Positions 26,175 through 36,197 of a DNA stretch of 64,000 nucleotides are shown in pieces. The stretch's first letter is position 1. Each line of letters starts with the position of its first letter. The notes under the pieces were generated by a model, which ran no database searches, was not told where the DNA came from, and saw only the letters and a list, made by a program, of their open reading frames with translations. The stretch lies in the NCBI RefSeq assembly GCF_003610455.1, contig NZ_RAQK01000001.1, positions 558,001-622,000 on the forward strand. The letters are read 5' to 3'. Both the position numbers and the translations under genes were made by a program. The stretch comes from Sulfitobacter guttiformis. GTDB lineage: Bacteria > Pseudomonadota > Alphaproteobacteria > Rhodobacterales > Rhodobacteraceae.

Positions 26175-27071
26175 ATGGCATCCTCCTTCCTGAGCATCGA
26201 ACAGCTCACTCAGCGCTATCCCGACGGCAAGGGCGGCGAGTTCACGGTCTTCGAAAACGCTAGCTTCGGCATCGAAAAAGGTGAATTCGTCTGCATCCTT
26301 GGACATTCGGGCTGCGGAAAATCCACTATAATGAACATTCTTGCCGGATTGGCAGAGCCTACCGCAGGCGTAATCAAAATGGATGGTCAGGCAATCTCCG
26401 GCCCCAGCCTCGATCGCGGTGTGGTGTTCCAGAACTACTCCCTGCTTCCGTGGCTCACCACGCTCAAGAATGTGACCTTCGGGGTGGCAGCACGCTTTCC
26501 CAAATGGACAAAGCAGCAGGTGACCGACCATTCCATTGCATTTCTGGAAAAAGTAGGTCTGAGCGGGGATGCAATCCACCGCAAACCCAGTCAGCTATCG
26601 GGAGGCATGCGCCAACGGGTATCGATTGCCCGCGCCTTCGCAAACGAGCCCAAGCTCTTACTCCTCGACGAGCCGTTCGGCGCTCTTGATGCACTCACTC
26701 GTGGCACCATTCAGGACGAGCTGATAAAAGTCTGGAGCGGGACGGACCAGACGGTATTCATGATCACCCATGATATCGACGAGGCGATCCTGCTCGCCGA
26801 CCGCATCCTGTTGATGACAAACGGTCCTATGGCACGCGTCGCCGAAAGCGTGGAAATCACAATTCCCAGACCGCGCAACCGTACCCAGATCGTTCAGCAT
26901 CCGAACTATTACGCGATCCGCAACCATCTGGTCCAGTTTTTGGGCGAGCGATCGGTCAAACTTGCTGCGCAGCCGGCTGACGGGATGATTCATCGGCCCG
27001 AAACCGTGCGCATCGATAAGACAGAAGAACGCGCAGCCGACAAAGCTCCCCTGCGCGCGATCACGTCATGA
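26175..27071 (+). CDS. Cyanate-type ABC transporter ATP-binding protein (NrtD/CynD-like)
   Basis: 298-aa ATPase of the nitrate/taurine/cyanate importer group. It has Walker [10 protein letters not shown] near residue 48, Q-loop [13 protein letters not shown], signature [15 protein letters not shown], Walker [13 protein letters not shown], and the switch His in MITHDIDEA. The last ~40 residues, after [11 protein letters not shown], form a polar tail of unknown role. It overlaps the next gene by ATGA, so it is translated together with the DUF1348 protein. It energises import through the adjacent permease. Confidence 0.92.
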   Translation: MASSFLSIEQLTQRYPDGKGGEFTVFENASFGIEKGEFVCILGHSGCGKSTIMNILAGLAEPTAGVIKMDGQAISGPSLDRGVVFQNYSLLPWLTTLKNVTFGVAARFPKWTKQQVTDHSIAFLEKVGLSGDAIHRKPSQLSGGMRQRVSIARAFANEPKLLLLDEPFGALDALTRGTIQDELIKVWSGTDQTVFMITHDIDEAILLADRILLMTNGPMARVAESVEITIPRPRNRTQIVQHPNYYAIRNHLVQFLGERSVKLAAQPADGMIHRPETVRIDKTEERAADKAPLRAITS

Positions 27072-27547
27072 CAACAGAGCTACCGCGCCCACCCTTGCCG
27101 CCCTTCACACGGCAGGACGCGGTGCAAAAAGTCAGAATGGCCGAGAACGCATGGAACAGCAGGGACGTCGCCGCAGTTTCGCGGGCCTATACCTCCGATA
27201 CGCGATGGCGCAACCGCGCCGAGTTTTTGGACGGACGTGCGCAGGTCGAGGCATTTTTGATCCGCAAATGGGCCGCCGAGGCCGATTACCGCCTGATCAA
27301 GGAGCTCTGGGCACATAGTGACACCGCCATAGCTGTGCGCTTTTGCTATGAGTACAGCGATGCACAGGGCAAGTGGTTTCGCGCCCACGGTAACGAGAAC
27401 TGGCTGTTTGACGAAAATGGCTACATGGCCCGGCGCCATGCCTCGATCAACGATGTACATATAACCGAAGCTGAGCGGTTATTTCACTGGCCTGCCCCCG
27501 GACCCCGCCCAGAGGACCACAAGGGCCTGAGCGCTTTAGGCCTTTAA
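27068..27547 (+). CDS. DUF1348 (NTF2-like) protein in the cyanate operon
   Basis: 159-aa cytoplasmic protein matching the DUF1348/NTF2-like fold. Recognisable stretches are [51 protein letters not shown] and the ending [17 protein letters not shown]. There is no signal peptide. Family function is not established. It is translationally coupled to the ATPase gene by an ATGA overlap and lies 42 bp before cynS, so it is part of the cyanate operon and may help handle cyanate, its product, or a related nitrogen compound. A catalytic role is a guess, because no conserved catalytic residues can be named with confidence. Confidence 0.82.
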   Translation: MTTELPRPPLPPFTRQDAVQKVRMAENAWNSRDVAAVSRAYTSDTRWRNRAEFLDGRAQVEAFLIRKWAAEADYRLIKELWAHSDTAIAVRFCYEYSDAQGKWFRAHGNENWLFDENGYMARRHASINDVHITEAERLFHWPAPGPRPEDHKGLSALGL

Positions 27548-27589
27548 TCTTTCCAAACACCCTTAATTATTAACAAAGGACCACGACCC

Positions 27590-28042
27590 ATGAGCACCAT
27601 GATGACAAAAGAAGATGTCACCGCAATGATCCTGTCTGCAAAGAAAACGGCAGGCCTCACATGGGAGGAAATCGCCGCGAAAATTGACATGTCCCCGGTA
27701 TGGACCCATTCGGCCGCCATGGGCATGAATGCTTTCCCCCCGCAAAAGGCCGCATTGATGGTCAAGGTAATGGGCCTTCCCCAAGAGGCCGAAAGTCTGC
27801 TGTCTGAAAGCCCCACAAAAATCTGGGAGCAGGCCGTGCCGACCGATCCATGCATCTACCGCTTTTACGAGATCGTGGGCGTCTATGGCCCGACACTCAA
27901 AGCCCTAATTCAGGAGAAATTCGGCGATGGTATCATGTCAGCCATCGACTTCGAGATGAGTGTGGCAAGGGTGGAAAACCCCAAGGGCGACCGCGTCAAG
28001 ATCGAGATGTCTGGTAAATATCTGGGATATAATAGTTGGTAA
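27590..28042 (+). CDS. cynS: Cyanate hydratase (cyanase)
   Basis: 150-aa cyanase, EC 4.2.1.104, which uses bicarbonate to convert cyanate to carbamate, which then gives ammonia and CO2. The catalytic triad R91, E94 and S117 is intact, in YRFYEIVGVYG and DGIMSAIDF, with the same spacing as E. coli Arg96, Glu99 and Ser122. An N-terminal helical HTH-like domain comes first, then the C-terminal dimer/decamer domain ending GKYLGYNSW. The ribosome site AAAGGA lies 9 nt before the ATG. It is last in the transporter operon, which strongly supports cyanate as imported substrate. Confidence 0.97.
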   Translation: MSTMMTKEDVTAMILSAKKTAGLTWEEIAAKIDMSPVWTHSAAMGMNAFPPQKAALMVKVMGLPQEAESLLSESPTKIWEQAVPTDPCIYRFYEIVGVYGPTLKALIQEKFGDGIMSAIDFEMSVARVENPKGDRVKIEMSGKYLGYNSW

Positions 28043-28070
28043 GAATGTAGCTGAACGACGAAGCATGATA

Positions 28071-28107
28071 CTGGCGGCCCCTAATCCGCAAGGGGCGTGG
28101 CCGCCAG
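28071..28107. terminator. Stem-loop between convergent cynS and glycosyltransferase genes
   Basis: A perfect 9-bp inverted repeat (CTGGCGGCC / GGCCGCCAG) with a 19-nt loop, which has an inner CCCC/GGGG pairing. It lies 29 bp after the cynS stop and overlaps the 3' end of the convergent glycosyltransferase gene. There is no T-run, so termination would be imperfect or Rho-assisted. Confidence 0.4.
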
Positions 28108-29571
28108 TGTTGTGACAAAGTTGCGGTAGTTATTCAGATAGGCCTCGCGGGTGTAGCGTTCCAACCCACCCGACGTTTCGCGCTGGAACCGCTCGGGGGT
28201 CGATAGCACCCGGCGCATCGCTTCGGCGATAGCCGCGATATCACCGCGCGGCACCAATATACCGTTCCGTCCGCTCTCAATCATCTCGCGCGGGCCATAG
28301 TTCACATCATACGAAATTACCGGACATCCGTTCGATAGCGCCTCGAGGATCGAAAGCCCAAACCCTTCGGTTGTTGTCGGATAGACAGAGGCCAATGCCC
28401 CCTGAAAAACAGGCAACGGCGCATTCGTATAGCCCGCCAACATCACGCGGCCCCCACAGCCAAGCCTTGCGATCTGGGCCTCTAGCTGCGCCGCGCCCGC
28501 CCCGGATCCGTAGATAAGGTAATCAACCTGCGGAAATTCAGTCATGATCCTGCAAAATGCCTCGATACATTCGTCGATCGGCTTTCCCACAAGATCAAGC
28601 CGCGAAACCGTCACAAAATGCCTGCGCAGTTGCGCGGGCGCAGACACCCGTTCGCAATAATGCGGGATCACATGCACTGATGCGGCAGGCGTCACGTCGG
28701 CCTCAATCTGCGCCTTATGCACACCAGTGGATGTGATGATGGCCTCTCCTTTGAAATTCTCGATTAGAAATTTCGAGCGGGGGACGATTTTCCCGTTCGG
28801 TCCTCGGTGATCTGCATGCAAAAACAGCGCACGCCGCGCTTTGGTCACAGGCGACAGATATGCCGATGTTACCCCGTCGAAAAATACGACTGCGTCGCCC
28901 CAGCCGATCATCTCGAAGATGTTTTGCTGAAATATCCGCTCCATCCGGCAGATTGTTCCGGTTACCAGATTTCTGCCGATCACAAATTTTCCTTCGTGGG
29001 TTTTGGCCCAGCGGACCGCCCGGCCGCTTACATAATCAGTCGTCTCGATTATACCGCCGCCCTTGTGCACCTTCAGCTGGTGCACCAATCCGTCGATGAG
29101 GGTAAAGCGTTGCTCACCCGCGCTGTTTGGCACTGTGCGCTTCGTGATGGTGCCTAACGTCGTGTGTTTCGTACGGTCAAGCATCACGAGAACGCCGTCC
29201 TGCAGATAGGTGGTTTTGCTCCTGCTGACTTGCGTTTCATCAAAATGCGGAAAATCTTCGAACGGCGCGATCCCTGCTGCGAGTGCCGCAGCATGACATG
29301 CCTCGGGAACAGTAAGATTACGCACGCCTGACGCAATGATCCCTCCGTCCTGAAGCTGGGAAAATTTAAGTTTCTGGTTCGGATTATGGTCAAGGTTGAG
29401 GATTACAGGATCAAATTCTGCCATTTCCGCAAGCGCGTTCATCCGCCTGTAGATGGCCCGCACCTTGCCACCTCCGCCGAGCCCGATCCGTTCGAAGATG
29501 CTGTAGACCTTCGTCACGCGAAGGCTCGCACAATTGGTGCGCCTTGATCCCTCATATCTTGGCGGCGGCAT
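28081..29571 (-). CDS. Glycosyltransferase family 4 (GT-B, TagE-like)
   Basis: About 496 aa. The N-terminal half, starting with TKVYSIFERIGLGGGGKVRAI, resembles poly(glycerol-phosphate)-type glucosyltransferases. The C-terminal GT1 domain has FVTVSRLDLVGKPIDECIEAF, VMLAGYTNAPLPVFQGALASVYPT and the E-x7-E motif in TTEGFGLSILEAL. The ATG at 29571 is preferred over a GTG at 29613; a shorter GTG at 29517 is also possible. With the ATG start, the gene overlaps the upstream glycosyltransferase by 20 bp. Role in surface polysaccharide or a glycosylated polymer is inferred. Confidence 0.8.
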   Translation of the reverse strand: MPPPRYEGSRRTNCASLRVTKVYSIFERIGLGGGGKVRAIYRRMNALAEMAEFDPVILNLDHNPNQKLKFSQLQDGGIIASGVRNLTVPEACHAAALAAGIAPFEDFPHFDETQVSRSKTTYLQDGVLVMLDRTKHTTLGTITKRTVPNSAGEQRFTLIDGLVHQLKVHKGGGIIETTDYVSGRAVRWAKTHEGKFVIGRNLVTGTICRMERIFQQNIFEMIGWGDAVVFFDGVTSAYLSPVTKARRALFLHADHRGPNGKIVPRSKFLIENFKGEAIITSTGVHKAQIEADVTPAASVHVIPHYCERVSAPAQLRRHFVTVSRLDLVGKPIDECIEAFCRIMTEFPQVDYLIYGSGAGAAQLEAQIARLGCGGRVMLAGYTNAPLPVFQGALASVYPTTTEGFGLSILEALSNGCPVISYDVNYGPREMIESGRNGILVPRGDIAAIAEAMRRVLSTPERFQRETSGGLERYTREAYLNNYRNFVTTLAATPLAD

Positions 29572-30478
29572 GCGCCACCGCCGCTGAAGAGTGCTGCGAA
29601 AGCTCCGCAGCACGCTCTATCTTGCGCACCAGTGCGGCGTAGTGCGGCTCACCCCCTTCGGCCAGAAAGGCAAACCATTTAGACAGGATCACTTCGGCAC
29701 GCGCCGCATCTACCGGCACGTGACTGTTGCGGATATGCGCCATCGCCATGCTAATCGGCTCGGAATCGTGGCCGTCAATCTTTATCGAGATGTATCCCAT
29801 TCCCGAATTATCCACGACGGCAGGAAATCGTTTATGCAGTGCATTGTGCCCAAAGGAAAATATCGTCCGCTCGTCGTGCACGCGGATTGCCGTGCCCATG
29901 CTGTTGAACGGCAGATGCGCCTGATAGACGAACATCGCATCGTCAGCTGCATATTTTGTGATAACCAGGCCGTTGGACCGCGAATATCCGACAGGTATTA
30001 TATCGCCCAATCGCATCATATAGCGGCGCAACTCGTTGACATAATCATGTGACAGACAATCATCGTCATCAATGCGAAAATTGACCAAAGGCCGCCCTGC
30101 CGCATCGTTCAGCTCTGATAGTCTGGGCCAGATCGCGGCGTGCACGCTGGTCTCGGACGACACTACCAGTTCGAGGTTTGGATGATCGCCACAAAGGGTG
30201 CGCAGCCGTGACAGATAAGGCGCGGGCATGATGTCAGACGTCAGCACCAGACAGACATAATTCTTGTCCGATTGCGCCCTAAGCGATGGCAGCAAAAAAT
30301 TCTCGAATAGATAGAAACGAAGCGCCATGCGTCCTGACGCATAAAGCGTTTCAGCATTCAGGGCACGCATCGCGTCAATCTCGTCGGGGGTGGTGGCCCC
30401 CCGTGAGCTGCGCCAATCGCCTTTACCACAAAAGGAGAACCTGCAAATACCGATTGCGGGTTCAAGTAACGGTATCAT
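29552..30478 (-). CDS. Putative glycosyltransferase (rhamnosyl transferase-like, GT-A)
   Basis: About 308 aa. It resembles the family called putative rhamnosyl transferase: IGICRFSFCGKGDW at the start, LRFYLFENFLLPSLRAQSD, then VNFRIDDDDCLSHDYVNELR with an acidic metal site. The ATG at 30478 starts the conserved sequence; the frame is open to 30544. Its C-terminal AAAVAHAAAKI is low complexity. It precedes and overlaps the GT4 gene, so the two probably act together in the same surface glycan. Function is inferred and the sugar is unknown. Confidence 0.75.
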   Translation of the reverse strand: MIPLLEPAIGICRFSFCGKGDWRSSRGATTPDEIDAMRALNAETLYASGRMALRFYLFENFLLPSLRAQSDKNYVCLVLTSDIMPAPYLSRLRTLCGDHPNLELVVSSETSVHAAIWPRLSELNDAAGRPLVNFRIDDDDCLSHDYVNELRRYMMRLGDIIPVGYSRSNGLVITKYAADDAMFVYQAHLPFNSMGTAIRVHDERTIFSFGHNALHKRFPAVVDNSGMGYISIKIDGHDSEPISMAMAHIRNSHVPVDAARAEVILSKWFAFLAEGGEPHYAALVRKIERAAELSQHSSAAVAHAAAKI

Positions 30479-30589
30479 AGTCCAACACGCCCTGCCCAAT
30501 TCCCACACTGCACTGCCCCTGAACCCTAGGCCTGCCGCCCGCACAAGTACAGTGGCTCCACGCGGGCAAAGGCCTGCGCGGAATGCGTT

Positions 30590-31792
30590 TCACCCGACGA
30601 TATTGAATTCGGGCCCATAGGGATAGCCGGTGATATTCTCGTTACCTTCGGCATTGATAATTAAAATATCATGCTCGCGGTAGCCACCCGCGCCGGCACT
30701 CCCCGCGCCTATCGTGAGCATCGGTTCCATCGAGATGACCATGCCTGTTTCCAGCACGGTGTCCACATCCTCACGCAGCTCCAGCCCTGCCTCGCGACCG
30801 TAATAATGCGATAGCACCCCGAATGAGTGGCCGTATCCAAAGGTACGGTATTTCAGCAGGTCCCGCTCGGCAAAAAAATCGTTGATCTTTTGGGTGATCT
30901 CCGAGCATTTTGAACCAGGCAGCAGCAAACTCATTCCGTATTCATGCGCCGCGACATTGGCCTCCCAGATGCGTAGACTCGCAGCGTCCGCCTCGCCCAC
31001 AAACATCGTCCGCTCCAAAGCGGTGTAATAACCCGAGATCATCGGGAAGGTGTTGAGGCTCAGGATATCGCCCCGCTCCAACTTGCGACTGGTCACGGGG
31101 TTATGGGCGCCGTCGGTGTTGATCCCCGACTGGAACCAGACCCAAGTATCGCGGTATTCAGCATCGGGGAACTGTCGCGCAATCTCAAGCTCCATCGCGT
31201 CGCGGCCCGCCATGGCGACATCAATCTCACGGGTGCCAACCCGCACGGCGTCGCGGATGGCATACCCCCCCACATCTGCCACTTTCGCACCCGCACGGAT
31301 GAGGTCCAGCTCAGCAGCAGACTTGTGCATGCGTTGACGCATTGTAGCAGGCGCTACATCGATACAAGTCTTCGGAGTAAGGAATTCGTCCAGCAACACC
31401 TTTTGCGTAATGCTCAGATGGTCCCCCTCGAACCCGATCATTTTGTCCGTTCCGGTCACACTGCGGATCGCACGCCAGTAGTTATTCCGCTGCCAGTCAG
31501 TATAGGTTATATTGTCCCCATGACCCCGCCGCCACGGCTGTGCTGCGTCAATCCCCGCACTGAGCGTTACGCTGTCGGTAGGCGTCACGACCAAGGCATA
31601 GGGCCGCCCGAATGCGCAGTACAAAAAGCCTGCGTAATAGGCGACATTGTGCATCGAGGTGAACACACACGCTTCGACACCCGCCGATGCCATGTCGGCA
31701 CGCAATTGCCTCAGGCGAGCGTCGTACTCCGCCCCCTCAAACGGCAAGGTTTGGTCACCTTGGTGAAAACGATAATACTGTGGACGGTCCAT
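30590..31792 (-). CDS. Creatinase (creatine amidinohydrolase)
   Basis: 400-aa enzyme that closely follows the Pseudomonas creatinase pattern (EC 3.5.3.3, creatine plus water to sarcosine and urea): NVAYYAGFLYCAFGRPYALV, WVWFQSGINTDGAHNPVTSR, YRTFGYGHSFGVLSHYYGRE and GGYREHDILI. Catalytic and creatine-binding residues match with an offset of two: H230, E260 and E356 for the Pseudomonas His232, Glu262 and Glu358. It belongs to the pita-bread fold shared with Xaa-Pro peptidases but lacks their metal ligand set. The start at 31792 gives 7 nt spacing from AAGGA; the preceding ATG at 31795 is the alternative. It lies behind the DadA-type gene and the gcv operon on the same strand. Confidence 0.9.
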   Translation of the reverse strand: MDRPQYYRFHQGDQTLPFEGAEYDARLRQLRADMASAGVEACVFTSMHNVAYYAGFLYCAFGRPYALVVTPTDSVTLSAGIDAAQPWRRGHGDNITYTDWQRNNYWRAIRSVTGTDKMIGFEGDHLSITQKVLLDEFLTPKTCIDVAPATMRQRMHKSAAELDLIRAGAKVADVGGYAIRDAVRVGTREIDVAMAGRDAMELEIARQFPDAEYRDTWVWFQSGINTDGAHNPVTSRKLERGDILSLNTFPMISGYYTALERTMFVGEADAASLRIWEANVAAHEYGMSLLLPGSKCSEITQKINDFFAERDLLKYRTFGYGHSFGVLSHYYGREAGLELREDVDTVLETGMVISMEPMLTIGAGSAGAGGYREHDILIINAEGNENITGYPYGPEFNIVG

Positions 31793-31906
31793 CATAAGTT
31801 CCTTCAAAAGCGCAAGCCAAAGCTGCGCGTGAAGGAGGGCCTTAATCCTTCCCCACCGCAAAGTCGGCAAAGCAAGATCCCGGCGTTCAGGAGAGGGTAA
31901 AGGTCA

Positions 31907-31944
31907 TGCACAAGATGCTGGCGACGCCATCGCCGACCTGTGCA
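31907..31944 (-). other. Imperfect stem-loop between dadA-type and creatinase genes
   Basis: TGCACA/TGTGCA outer arms and GGCGA/TCGCC inner arms, with an internal loop, form a hairpin in the 220-bp gap before the creatinase gene. No T-run follows on the minus strand. It could be a weak terminator after dadA or a regulatory element for creatinase. Confidence 0.35.
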
Positions 31945-32012
31945 TTATCTTTGCCCTGACGGACGGCCCTGTGGCAAGTGATTTTAGCGCGTGCGCCGCA
32001 AATTGCTGGCTC

Positions 32013-33272
32013 TTAGCGCCCGTAGCGTGCAGCCGTGAGGCCGTCCATGGAAATCTCGGGTGTGTTTCCCATCACCACATCCGCGACAGCGCGACCTGAC
32101 CCACAGGCCATGGTCCAACCCAGCGTGCCGTGCCCTGTGTTAAGGAACAGGTTGCTATATTTGCTAGCGCCCAGCACCGGCGTCCCGTCCGGTGTCATAG
32201 GCCGCAATCCTGTCCAGCCCTCGGCGCGTGAAATATCACCGCCCTTTGGGAACAGATCGCCGATTACATGCTTGACGGTGTCTGTGGCATGGGGTCCCAG
32301 ACGGCTGGAATATCCCGCGATCTCGGCCTGCCCCGCCACGCGTATCCGGTCCCCCAACCGGGTGATCGCCACCTTGTGTGTCTCATCCATAATTGTGGAT
32401 TGAGGCGCAAAGGCATCATCGTTCACGGGCAGCGTCACCGAGTAGCCCTTGACCGGATACACCGGTAACCTGATCCCGATCGGATTGAGAACACTGACCG
32501 CATAGCTGCCCATCGCACAGACATAGGCATCGCCCGTAATGCGGCCCGCAATTTCCGTATCGACACCCGCAACCTTGCCGTTTTCGATGGCAATTGCCTT
32601 GATCGACTGGCCATATTGGAATTCGACACCCATCTGGATGCACTTTTCTGTCAGCGCGATGGTGAACATCCTGCAATCGCCAGTGCGGTCCGCCGTTAGA
32701 CGCAAACCGCCGACAAATTTGTCGCGCACATGGCCCAGCGCCGGTTCCACCGCGACACAGGCATCGCGGTCCAGCACCTCGTAGGGAGAACCGTATTCCG
32801 CGAGAACCTCCTGATCCGCCTTCGATGCTTTCATCTGCTTGGCCGTCCGGAACAGTTGCAGCGTCCCCTGCTGGCGTCCGTCATATTCTATGCCTGTATC
32901 GGCAATTAGATCCGGCATCACGTCCCGCGAATAACTCGACACCCGCACCATGCGCCCCTTGTTGCGGGCATAGCTTTCCTCATTGCAGTTGCCGACCATC
33001 TGCGCACACCATTTCCACATGGTCGGACTCATCAGTGGCCAGATGAACAGCGGACGGCGCTTCATGAACATCCATTTTATTGCCTTGAGCGGTATGCCGG
33101 GTGCCGCCCAAGGCGAAGTCATCCCATAGCTGAGCTGCCCCGCATTGGCATAGCTGGTCTCAAGACCCGGCCCCGTCTGGCGGTCGATCACGACCACCTC
33201 GACCCCCTGTTTGGCAAGATAGTAAGCTGTAGTAACGCCAATGACGCCCGCCCCCATCACAACAACTTTCAT
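32013..33272 (-). CDS. dadA: D-amino acid dehydrogenase, FAD-dependent small subunit
   Basis: 419-aa FAD enzyme of the DAO family that follows E. coli DadA closely. Visible blocks are VVMGAGVIGVTTAYYLAKQG (FAD-binding GxGxxG), LETSYANAGQLS, PWAAPGIPLKAIKWMF, GGLRLTADRTGDCRMFT and NTGHGTLGWTMACGSGRAVAD. DadA oxidatively deaminates D-amino acids, such as D-alanine, to 2-oxo acids at the inner membrane. The gene lies 64 bp after gcvP and upstream of creatinase. A role in oxidising sarcosine from creatine is possible by context, but the close match to DadA argues for D-amino acids. Confidence 0.88.
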   Translation of the reverse strand: MKVVVMGAGVIGVTTAYYLAKQGVEVVVIDRQTGPGLETSYANAGQLSYGMTSPWAAPGIPLKAIKWMFMKRRPLFIWPLMSPTMWKWCAQMVGNCNEESYARNKGRMVRVSSYSRDVMPDLIADTGIEYDGRQQGTLQLFRTAKQMKASKADQEVLAEYGSPYEVLDRDACVAVEPALGHVRDKFVGGLRLTADRTGDCRMFTIALTEKCIQMGVEFQYGQSIKAIAIENGKVAGVDTEIAGRITGDAYVCAMGSYAVSVLNPIGIRLPVYPVKGYSVTLPVNDDAFAPQSTIMDETHKVAITRLGDRIRVAGQAEIAGYSSRLGPHATDTVKHVIGDLFPKGGDISRAEGWTGLRPMTPDGTPVLGASKYSNLFLNTGHGTLGWTMACGSGRAVADVVMGNTPEISMDGLTAARYGR

Positions 33273-33336
33273 CGGCCTATCCTTTTGGGGCAGCTTTGCG
33301 CTGCATCTGGTCTAGAAACGTCGCACGCTTAGACCC

Positions 33337-36180
33337 CTATTCCGCAGCTTCCAGATACTCGTCCATCGGCGGGCAGGTACAGCTGAGGTTTCTATCCCCC
33401 CAGACATTATCCACACGATTAACCGGCGGCCAGTATTTATCTACGCGGAAGGCCCCTCTGGGGAAACAGCCCTGCTCGCGGGTATAGGGGCGGTCCCAAT
33501 CCTTGACCAAATCCTCCATCGTGTGCGGCGCATTCTTGAGCGGGTTGTTCGTCCCGTCGATGCGCCCCTCCTCGATGTCTGCAATCTCGCCGCGAATCGC
33601 TATCATCGCATCGCAAAACCGGTCCAGCTCGGCCTTGGTTTCGGATTCCGTGGGCTCGATCATCAACGTGCCTGCCACCGGCCAACTCATGGTGGGGGCG
33701 TGAAATCCGGCGTCCATCAGGCGTTTCGCAATATCGTCTACCGTGACATGCGCGCTCTCGGCGAAGGGGCGCGTATCGATGATGCACTCATGGGCGATGC
33801 GGCCCGTAGGTCCCTTGTACAGAACCTCGAACGATCCCTCCAAACGTCTGGCGATATAGTTGGCGTTCAAAATTGCCACACGCGTCGCCTGCGTCAGCCC
33901 CTCGCCGCCCATCATAAGGCAATAGGCCCATGAGATCGGCAACAGCGAAGGCGACCCGAAGGGCGCGGCAGATACCGCCCCCTCGCCACTGGTGGGATCA
34001 CCGGGCAGGTGCGTGATCAGATGCTCTTTCACGCCAATCGGGCCCATGCCGGGGCCACCACCGCCATGCGGGATGCAAAACGTCTTGTGCAGGTTCAGGT
34101 GGCTTACATCACCGCCCAGATCACCGGGCCGCGACAGACCGACCATGGCGTTCATGTTCGCACCGTCGATATAGACCTGTCCGCCATTGGCGTGCACGGT
34201 GTCGCACACGTCAATTACCGTCTCCTCGAACACACCGTGCGTCGAGGGGTAAGTGATCATACAGGCCGCAAGGTTATCCTTATGCTCCGCGACTTTGGCG
34301 TTAAAATCGTCCAGATCAATATCGCCATTAGCGGCAGATTGGATCGGAACAACTTTCCATCCCACCATCTGCGCGGAGGCGGGATTGGTGCCATGCGCAC
34401 TCATCGGAATGAGGCAAATATTGCGATGCCCCTGCCCATTCGCACGGTGATAGGCAGCAATCGTCAAAAGCCCCGCATACTCCCCCTGCGCGCCAGAGTT
34501 CGGCTGCATGGAGATCGCGTCATAGCCCGTTACATCACACAGCTTGGCCGATAGATCATCGATCATCTCGTAATACCCTGCCGCCTGATCCTTCGGGATA
34601 TAAGGATGCAGCAACGCAAACTCGTCCCAACTCACAGGCATCATTTCCGCAGCCGAGTTCAACTTCATCGTGCAAGACCCCAGAGGGATCATCGCACGGT
34701 CCAGCGCCAGATCACGGTCAGCAAGGCGGCGCATGTAGCGCATCATTTCCGTCTCGGCGCGGTTCATGTGGAACACCGGATGGGTCAGGAAGTCGGAAGT
34801 ACGGATAAGCTTTTCGGGCATTTGGTAATGCGGGGTATAATCCTTGTCTTCCCGCTCAATCCCGAAAGCCCGCCAGACCGCCTCGATCGTCGACGAACGT
34901 GTACGCTCGTCTAATGTGATCCCAACTTGGGTCGTGCCGACTTTTCGCAGGTTGATCCCCTCGTCCACTGCTGACTTCATCACCGCACTTTGCAGCGGCC
35001 CGACATCCACAGTGATCGTGTCAAAGAACGCCGCGGGACGCACGTCAAATCCTGCGGATTTGAGCCCCTCGGCTAGACGCGCCGTCTTGCGGTGTATGCG
35101 CTGCGCAATCGCTTTCAGTCCTTCGGGGCCATGAAACACAGCGTAGAAACCAGCCATCACCGCAAGCAACGCCTGTGCAGTACACACGTTTGAGTTCGCC
35201 TTTTCGCGGCGGATGTGCTGCTCACGGGTTTGCAGGGACAAACGATAGGCGCGGTTGCCGTGGCTATCGATCGACACCCCCACAATCCTTCCGGGCATAG
35301 AGCGGGCGTAGGATGCCTTTGTCGCCATATAGGCCGCATGCGGGCCGCCGTACCCGACCGGCACGCCAAAGCGCTGGGTCGAGCCCACTGCAATATCCGC
35401 ACCCATCGCACCGGGCTCCTTGAGCAGGGTCAGCGATAGCGGGTCCGCCGCAATAATCCCGATCGCTTTTTCTTCATGCAGCGCTGCAATCTGCGGTGTA
35501 AAATCGCGCAGATGCCCGTAAGTACCCGGGAACTGGAAGATCGCTCCGAATACCTCGGCCGCATCCATATCGTCAGGATTGCCTACAATCACTTCGATTC
35601 CCAACGGCGCCGCCCGCGTCTTCATCACATTGATGTTTTGCGGATGACAGTTCTCGTCGATGAAAAACCCCATGACTTTGGTCTTGGCGACCCGCTTGGC
35701 CATAGTCATGGCTTCCGCGCAGGCAGTGGCCTCGTCCAACAGCGAAGCATTGGCAATCTCCAAACCGGTCAGGTCCGCCACCATCGTCTGGAAATTCAAC
35801 AATGCTTCAAGCCGCCCTTGCGAAATCTCGGGCTGGTAGGGTGTATAGGCTGTATACCACGCGGGGTTCTCGAAAATATTACGCTGGATCGCGGGAGGCG
35901 TGACCGTCCCGTGATAGCCCTGACCGATGAGCGAGGTCAAAACCTTGTTCTTCCCCGCCACAACCTTCATGTGCCGCAGCAATTCCTGCTCCGACAATGG
36001 CTTGCCGAAGTCGAGCGGCTCGGCCTGCCGAATTTTGGCGGGCAGGGTATCATCGATCAGCGCATGAAGGTCCTTTGCGCCCACAACCTTGAGCATTTCC
36101 GCCATTTCGGACACGGACGGCCCGATATGGCGGCGGTTGGCGAAGTCATAGGGGAGGTAGTTTGTGGGCGTAAAGGTCAT
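33337..36180 (-). CDS. gcvP: Glycine dehydrogenase (decarboxylating), P protein
   Basis: 947-aa single-chain P protein of the glycine cleavage system. It decarboxylates glycine with PLP and passes the aminomethyl group to lipoylated GcvH. The PLP lysine is K699 in [20 protein letters not shown]. The N-terminal homologous half begins [18 protein letters not shown] and the C terminus has [19 protein letters not shown]. Length matches E. coli-type GcvP. It is last of gcvT-gcvH-gcvP, with 17 bp after gcvH, and is therefore under the glycine riboswitch upstream of gcvT. Confidence 0.97.
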   Translation of the reverse strand: MTFTPTNYLPYDFANRRHIGPSVSEMAEMLKVVGAKDLHALIDDTLPAKIRQAEPLDFGKPLSEQELLRHMKVVAGKNKVLTSLIGQGYHGTVTPPAIQRNIFENPAWYTAYTPYQPEISQGRLEALLNFQTMVADLTGLEIANASLLDEATACAEAMTMAKRVAKTKVMGFFIDENCHPQNINVMKTRAAPLGIEVIVGNPDDMDAAEVFGAIFQFPGTYGHLRDFTPQIAALHEEKAIGIIAADPLSLTLLKEPGAMGADIAVGSTQRFGVPVGYGGPHAAYMATKASYARSMPGRIVGVSIDSHGNRAYRLSLQTREQHIRREKANSNVCTAQALLAVMAGFYAVFHGPEGLKAIAQRIHRKTARLAEGLKSAGFDVRPAAFFDTITVDVGPLQSAVMKSAVDEGINLRKVGTTQVGITLDERTRSSTIEAVWRAFGIEREDKDYTPHYQMPEKLIRTSDFLTHPVFHMNRAETEMMRYMRRLADRDLALDRAMIPLGSCTMKLNSAAEMMPVSWDEFALLHPYIPKDQAAGYYEMIDDLSAKLCDVTGYDAISMQPNSGAQGEYAGLLTIAAYHRANGQGHRNICLIPMSAHGTNPASAQMVGWKVVPIQSAANGDIDLDDFNAKVAEHKDNLAACMITYPSTHGVFEETVIDVCDTVHANGGQVYIDGANMNAMVGLSRPGDLGGDVSHLNLHKTFCIPHGGGGPGMGPIGVKEHLITHLPGDPTSGEGAVSAAPFGSPSLLPISWAYCLMMGGEGLTQATRVAILNANYIARRLEGSFEVLYKGPTGRIAHECIIDTRPFAESAHVTVDDIAKRLMDAGFHAPTMSWPVAGTLMIEPTESETKAELDRFCDAMIAIRGEIADIEEGRIDGTNNPLKNAPHTMEDLVKDWDRPYTREQGCFPRGAFRVDKYWPPVNRVDNVWGDRNLSCTCPPMDEYLEAAE

Positions 36181-36197
36181 GATGCTTTCCTCGAAGG

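Noticed and set aside
33409..33417. TTATCCACA inside gcvP
   Set aside because: It falls in the coding region for the conserved C terminus of GcvP and is isolated from other boxes, so it is most likely chance.
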